DNA of 41,838 bases from Prevotellaceae bacterium UBA2744 (lineage in GTDB: Bacteria > Bacteroidota > Bacteroidia > Bacteroidales > Bacteroidaceae), in contig DEJQ01000010.1 of assembly GCA_002353575.1 (NCBI GenBank), positions 1 through 41,838 on the forward strand, read 5' to 3'. The first letter of the stretch is position 1. Every line of letters begins with the position of its first letter. The notes under the pieces are model-generated. The model was not told the DNA's origin, did not search any database, and saw nothing but the letters and a program-made list of their open reading frames with translations. The translations under genes were made by a program, and so were the position numbers. Below, piece after piece: positions 39,058 to 41,838 of the stretch.

Positions 39058-40374
39058 ATGGATATCGAATCACTTTATTCCTGTTTCCTGCAGCATCCCG
39101 TTGTCACTACCGACAGCCGCGACGTGCCTGCCGACTCTATGTTTTTTGCCTTGAAGGGTGACAACTTTGATGGTAATCAATATGCCCGGGCTGCCCTTGA
39201 AAAGGGGGCTGCCTATGCCGTCGTTGACGACCCCTCTGTCTGTGGCGAACACATCATTCTCGTACCTGACGTGTTGAAGGCTCTCCAACAACTTGCTCAC
39301 TACCACCGCCAGCAGCTCGGCACTACAATCGTCGGCATTACGGGTACCAACGGAAAGACAACCACCAAGGAACTCATTGCTGCTGTGCTGCAGAAGAAAT
39401 ACAATGTGCTTTTTACCCAAGGTAATTTTAATAATCATATCGGTGTGCCGAAGACACTGCTTCAACTGACTCGTGAACATGAGATTGCTGTTGTGGAGAT
39501 GGGAGCCAACCATCCGGGCGAGATAAAAAAACTCGTTGAAATCGTGTGTCCCGACTACGGACTCATTACCAACGTGGGCCGTGCCCATCTTGAGGGCTTC
39601 GGCTCGTTCGAAGGTGTTATCCGTACTAAGGGGGAGTTGTATGATTTCCTGCGCGACGATGCTGGGACGGCATTCATCAATAACGACAATCAGCATCTGA
39701 AGACTATCAGTCACGACCTGCGACTGGTGAAATACGGGCAGACTCCTGCCGACGATCTTCTCGTACAAGGCGAATTCATCGACTGTAATCCCACTCTCCA
39801 TTTCCGCTGGATGCAACAAGGCTCGCCTTTCTCGCCTATGGAAGTGCAGACAAAACTGATAGGCAGTTACAATCTGGATAATGCCCTTGCTGCAGCCTGT
39901 GTGGGCACTCTCTTCGCCGTTCCTGCCGAGGATATCTCCGCTGCCCTGGCGGAATATACTCCCAGCAACAATCGCTCGCAGCTTACTAAGACTGCCGACA
40001 ACCAACTCATCGTCGATGCCTATAATGCCAACCCTACCAGTATGGCTGCTGCCCTTGACAGTTTTGCACATGTGAAGGCTGAGAAGAAGATGGTCATCCT
40101 GGGTGACATGAAGGAACTTGGTGAGGTGAGTCAGGCCGAACATAAGTCTGTTCTCGACCGTCTCGCATCACTTCATCTCAATCAAGTGTGGCTCGTAGGT
40201 TCTGAGTTTCAAAAGGCTCTGGAGACCCATCCGGTTGTTGCTGCCCGAACCTTTGCCGATGTAGATGAAGTGAAAGCTCTGCTTGCCACTCCTGACGGCA
40301 AGCCACGCGACTATACAATTCTCGTCAAGGGGTCAAACAGCACCAGGCTTATTCAGCTTATCGACCTTCTGTAG
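39058..40374 (+). CDS. murF: UDP-MurNAc-tripeptide--D-alanyl-D-alanine ligase
   Basis: A 438-residue Mur ligase. The N-terminal domain VTTDSRDVPADSMFFALKGDNFDGNQYA (16-43) binds the UDP-MurNAc part. The ATP loop GITGTNGKTTTK is near residues 93-104, followed by FTQGNFNNHIGVP, AVVEMGANHPGEI, GLITNVGRAHLEGFG (metal His) and the C-terminal DAYNANPTSMAAALDSF with LGDMKELG. It adds D-Ala-D-Ala to UDP-MurNAc-tripeptide in the cytoplasm. It is a single gene here, not in a dcw cluster. Its last 17 nt overlap the converging lipoprotein gene. Confidence 0.97.
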   Translation: MDIESLYSCFLQHPVVTTDSRDVPADSMFFALKGDNFDGNQYARAALEKGAAYAVVDDPSVCGEHIILVPDVLKALQQLAHYHRQQLGTTIVGITGTNGKTTTKELIAAVLQKKYNVLFTQGNFNNHIGVPKTLLQLTREHEIAVVEMGANHPGEIKKLVEIVCPDYGLITNVGRAHLEGFGSFEGVIRTKGELYDFLRDDAGTAFINNDNQHLKTISHDLRLVKYGQTPADDLLVQGEFIDCNPTLHFRWMQQGSPFSPMEVQTKLIGSYNLDNALAAACVGTLFAVPAEDISAALAEYTPSNNRSQLTKTADNQLIVDAYNANPTSMAAALDSFAHVKAEKKMVILGDMKELGEVSQAEHKSVLDRLASLHLNQVWLVGSEFQKALETHPVVAARTFADVDEVKALLATPDGKPRDYTILVKGSNSTRLIQLIDLL

Positions 40375-41053
40375 TCTTTTCATCTGCCTTGCGGCATCCT
40401 ATCTTTATGATACGACCTTCAGTTGTTGTATCCTCGGAAGAGGCAACTTCGGCTGATGTTCCGATTGTGTCTTGTCTGGCTTTGTCGGCCAGGTTTCCCT
40501 TTTTTGTGCTTCGGGTGTAGTAGTAGCCGTTATATTCATTCCATGACCAGTCGTCATATGTCCAGTAATAATATTCATGTCCGAAGTATGGTGCCCAGTT
40601 GTATTGTGCCAGTTTGACCATGTCGAATCTTTCGTTGCTGTTGCCGAAATAGCCGTAGAACTCGAAGTCGTTAAGAAAATAGTCGTAAATATCCGTATCA
40701 TACATATGGTTGCCCGGATAAGTCAGGTAAATGCGCCCGTTGCGCACCTCCCATAGGAAATGCAGGCTGATGCGGCTATAAGGTCCTTTGAGATACCAAT
40801 CTACCTGATAGCCGTCACCATAAGTGGCGTATTGGCTGTTAGGGTAGAACACCAGGTCGGTATTATATGAATCGAATACATAAACCCTGCCTCTGTACTC
40901 GTACTCGTAGTACATACCCCAATAGCCTCTCCATTCGCCGAAGAGTGCCCTCGTGCGCTGCAGGTCGTCGTTACAGTTTGTCAATAGCACTCCGCACAGA
41001 CACACACAAATCAGTGCCATTGCCTTTGTTGCGAGATTCTTAATCTTTTTCAT
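40358..41053 (-). CDS. Tyrosine-rich lipoprotein of unknown function
   Basis: A 231-residue lipoprotein (signal TKAMALICVCLCGVLLTNC, lipobox LLTNC). The mature part is strikingly aromatic: about 30 Tyr and 8 Trp, crowded in YYEYEYRGRVYVF, IYDYFLNDFEFYGYFG and HEYYYWTYDDWSWNEYNGYY. The pattern of alternating strands suggests a small beta-structured domain, perhaps lipocalin-like; no enzymatic motif is seen. The last 45 residues are charged and low-complexity (SSEDTTTEGR). A hairpin (GACGAGT/ACTCGTC, 41076-41100) lies in its 5' leader and a TATCTTTG box on the minus strand (41116-41123) upstream. The 3' end overlaps murF. Confidence 0.65.
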   Translation of the reverse strand: MKKIKNLATKAMALICVCLCGVLLTNCNDDLQRTRALFGEWRGYWGMYYEYEYRGRVYVFDSYNTDLVFYPNSQYATYGDGYQVDWYLKGPYSRISLHFLWEVRNGRIYLTYPGNHMYDTDIYDYFLNDFEFYGYFGNSNERFDMVKLAQYNWAPYFGHEYYYWTYDDWSWNEYNGYYYTRSTKKGNLADKARQDTIGTSAEVASSEDTTTEGRIIKIGCRKADEKTTEGR

Positions 41054-41075
41054 CGTGAATTCTACTTTTTAAGTT

Positions 41076-41100
41076 GACGAGTTGTTTCTGTGCACTCGTC
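41076..41100 (-). promoter_or_regulatory. 5' leader hairpin of the Tyr-rich lipoprotein gene
   Basis: A perfect 7-bp stem, GACGAGT (41076-41082) with ACTCGTC (41094-41100), lies between the likely -7 box (minus TATCTTTG, 41116-41123) and the start codon at 41053. It may protect the 5' end of the message or affect translation. Confidence 0.4.
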
Positions 41101-41201
41101 CGATTTTTTTTTTTGCAAAGATACAAGAAATTTTGTTCCCTGACTATAGAATCAGTTTTTTCTGTCTGCTGCACCCTAAAATAAAAAAGACATGAAAGAT
41201 A

Positions 41202-41231
41202 TTGTGGAATCTCCAATAATACTTAATTTTG
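41202..41231 (+). promoter_or_regulatory. Promoter of the rhodanese lipoprotein gene
   Basis: TTG (41202-41204) and a -7 box TAATTTTG (41224-41231) are separated by 19 nt. The leader to the ATG at 41272 is about 33 nt. Confidence 0.7.
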
Positions 41232-41271
41232 CGCACATACAAAGGTTGGTTTAAAATGATAATTTATGATA

Positions 41272-41733
41272 ATGAGAAAATTTTTTACATGTTTGTTGGC
41301 AACCTTCGGACTTACGACAGGCTGTTGTCAACAGAATTATGAAAACACAGACCCTGAAGGGTTTGCAAAACTGATCACAAAGACTGACGTGGTGCTCCTT
41401 GATGTGAGAAGCGCCGAGGAATTTACTGAAGGGCATATTGACGGAGCCTTGAATATAGATATGAAAAAGGCTGATTTCATGGAGAAGGCAAGGGGAATCT
41501 TGCCTAAGGATAAGACGATTGCTGTATATTGCAGAAGTGGTAGAAGGTCGGCCAGTGCTGCATCCGATCTTGGGGCAGATGGCTACAAGGTGGTAAACCT
41601 TCTTGGCGGCATTTTGGCGTGGCAGGCAACCCGACGCCCGGTGACGACCGCCAACTACGAGACGGATGTGAGCGGCATTCCTGCTCAACTCAAAGGTGAG
41701 GGTATCGACGTGAGAATCCGACATTATGAATAA
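41272..41733 (+). CDS. Rhodanese-like domain lipoprotein
   Basis: A 153-residue exported protein. ATG 41272 starts a lipoprotein signal (MRKFFTCLLATFGLTTGC; lipobox TTGC), an alternative being the ATG at 41266, two codons earlier. The rhodanese fold has VLLDVRSAEEFTEGHIDGALNI and the catalytic loop VYCRSGRRSASAASDL with the active Cys, and VNLLGGILAWQATRRPV. It probably acts as a sulfurtransferase or redox protein anchored in the envelope, perhaps periplasmic. The next ORF begins within its last codons. Confidence 0.88.
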   Translation: MRKFFTCLLATFGLTTGCCQQNYENTDPEGFAKLITKTDVVLLDVRSAEEFTEGHIDGALNIDMKKADFMEKARGILPKDKTIAVYCRSGRRSASAASDLGADGYKVVNLLGGILAWQATRRPVTTANYETDVSGIPAQLKGEGIDVRIRHYE

Positions 41734-41838
41734 GTGTATAGCAAAGGCAGAACACATGAAGTGTGTGAGGAACACGAAGTGGAATCCACGTACTCGTGAA
41801 CTGACCGTCATCTACGATGCGAAAGTGACATCAGCCCG
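41726..41838 (+). CDS. Partial ORF at window edge, possible heavy-metal-associated domain
   Basis: An ATG at 41726 overlaps the end of the rhodanese gene and stays open to the window end (37 codons). It reads MNKCIAKAEHMKCVRNTKW and later RELTVIYDAKVTSA. The TVIYDAKVTSA-like strand is found in HMA-type metal-binding domains, but the CxxC metal site is absent in this part. It may be the start of a short cation-binding protein or a fragment. An in-frame TGA at 41711-41713 limits an earlier start. Confidence 0.3.
   Translation, partial: MNKCIAKAEHMKCVRNTKWNPRTRELTVIYDAKVTSA

Noticed and set aside
39070..40143. Minus-strand open frame of 357 codons within murF
   Set aside because: A shadow of murF, whose Mur ligase motifs are unmistakable; no promoter or domain supports an antisense gene.
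1..41838. Mobile elements, prophage or CRISPR
   Set aside because: No transposase, integrase, terminal inverted repeats or repeat-spacer pattern was seen; the tRNA-Met has no repeated 3' end indicating an integrated element.

Overview
The window looks like a chromosomal segment of a Bacteroidales bacterium, most probably a member of the Prevotellaceae (Prevotella/Segatella-like). The reasons are a porP-gldKLMN type IX secretion (T9SS) operon, several surface proteins ending in the C-terminal tails typical of this group, Bacteroidetes-type promoters (TTTG, about 19-20 nt, TAnnTTTG), weak Shine-Dalgarno sequences, and Bacteroidales gene orders such as purH(N-half)-mreBCD-mrdA-rodA and holB-ricT-gldH. 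No insertion sequence, prophage, integrase or CRISPR array was seen; most of the window is core genome.

Layout. 1-391 is an AT-rich leader region with a duplicated pre-start sequence. 392-3766 encodes a large MBG-repeat surface protein. 3846-5325 holds the most unusual part: an unlisted 44-residue Gly-rich peptide gene, a hairpin-rich spacer, a PqqD-like recognition protein (RRE) and an HprK-like kinase, i.e. a minimal RiPP-like cassette with no protease, cyclase or transporter. 5568-6537 (minus) has a MaoC-like hydratase and rplS. 6790-8815 carries uxuA and an SDR mannonate oxidoreductase for hexuronate use. 8922-11559 has an outer-membrane beta-barrel protein and a shortened priA. 11667-18350 runs from a Spy-like Gly-rich protein through porP, gldK, gldL, gldM and gldN. 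18418-19980 is an M6 metalloprotease.

A tRNA-Met(CAU) follows at 20092-20168. A minus-strand set comes next: prfB, a CYTH protein and a short T9SS-tail protein. 22413-28908 (plus) carries an LptF/G permease, ribBA, an aspartate aminotransferase, a nitroreductase and a sodium:neurotransmitter-type symporter. A second nitroreductase lies convergent (minus). 29587-35902 is the elongasome operon: a stand-alone IMP cyclohydrolase domain, mreB, mreC, mreD, PBP2 and rodA. On the minus strand ssrA (tmRNA), holB, ricT and gldH follow one another. murF, a Tyr-rich lipoprotein (minus), a rhodanese lipoprotein and a truncated ORF close the window.

How the parts fit. Envelope biogenesis dominates: peptidoglycan precursor ligation (murF), elongation (mre/rod), LPS export (lptF/G-like) and T9SS (porP, gldKLMN, gldH), together with plausible T9SS cargo (MBG protein, M6 protease, small tail protein). 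The RiPP-like cassette is the strongest candidate for an undescribed system. Its putative precursor carries a YxxPxM motif resembling the leader motif that lasso-peptide RREs bind, and the only modifying enzyme next to it is a kinase of the family known to phosphorylate lasso precursors.
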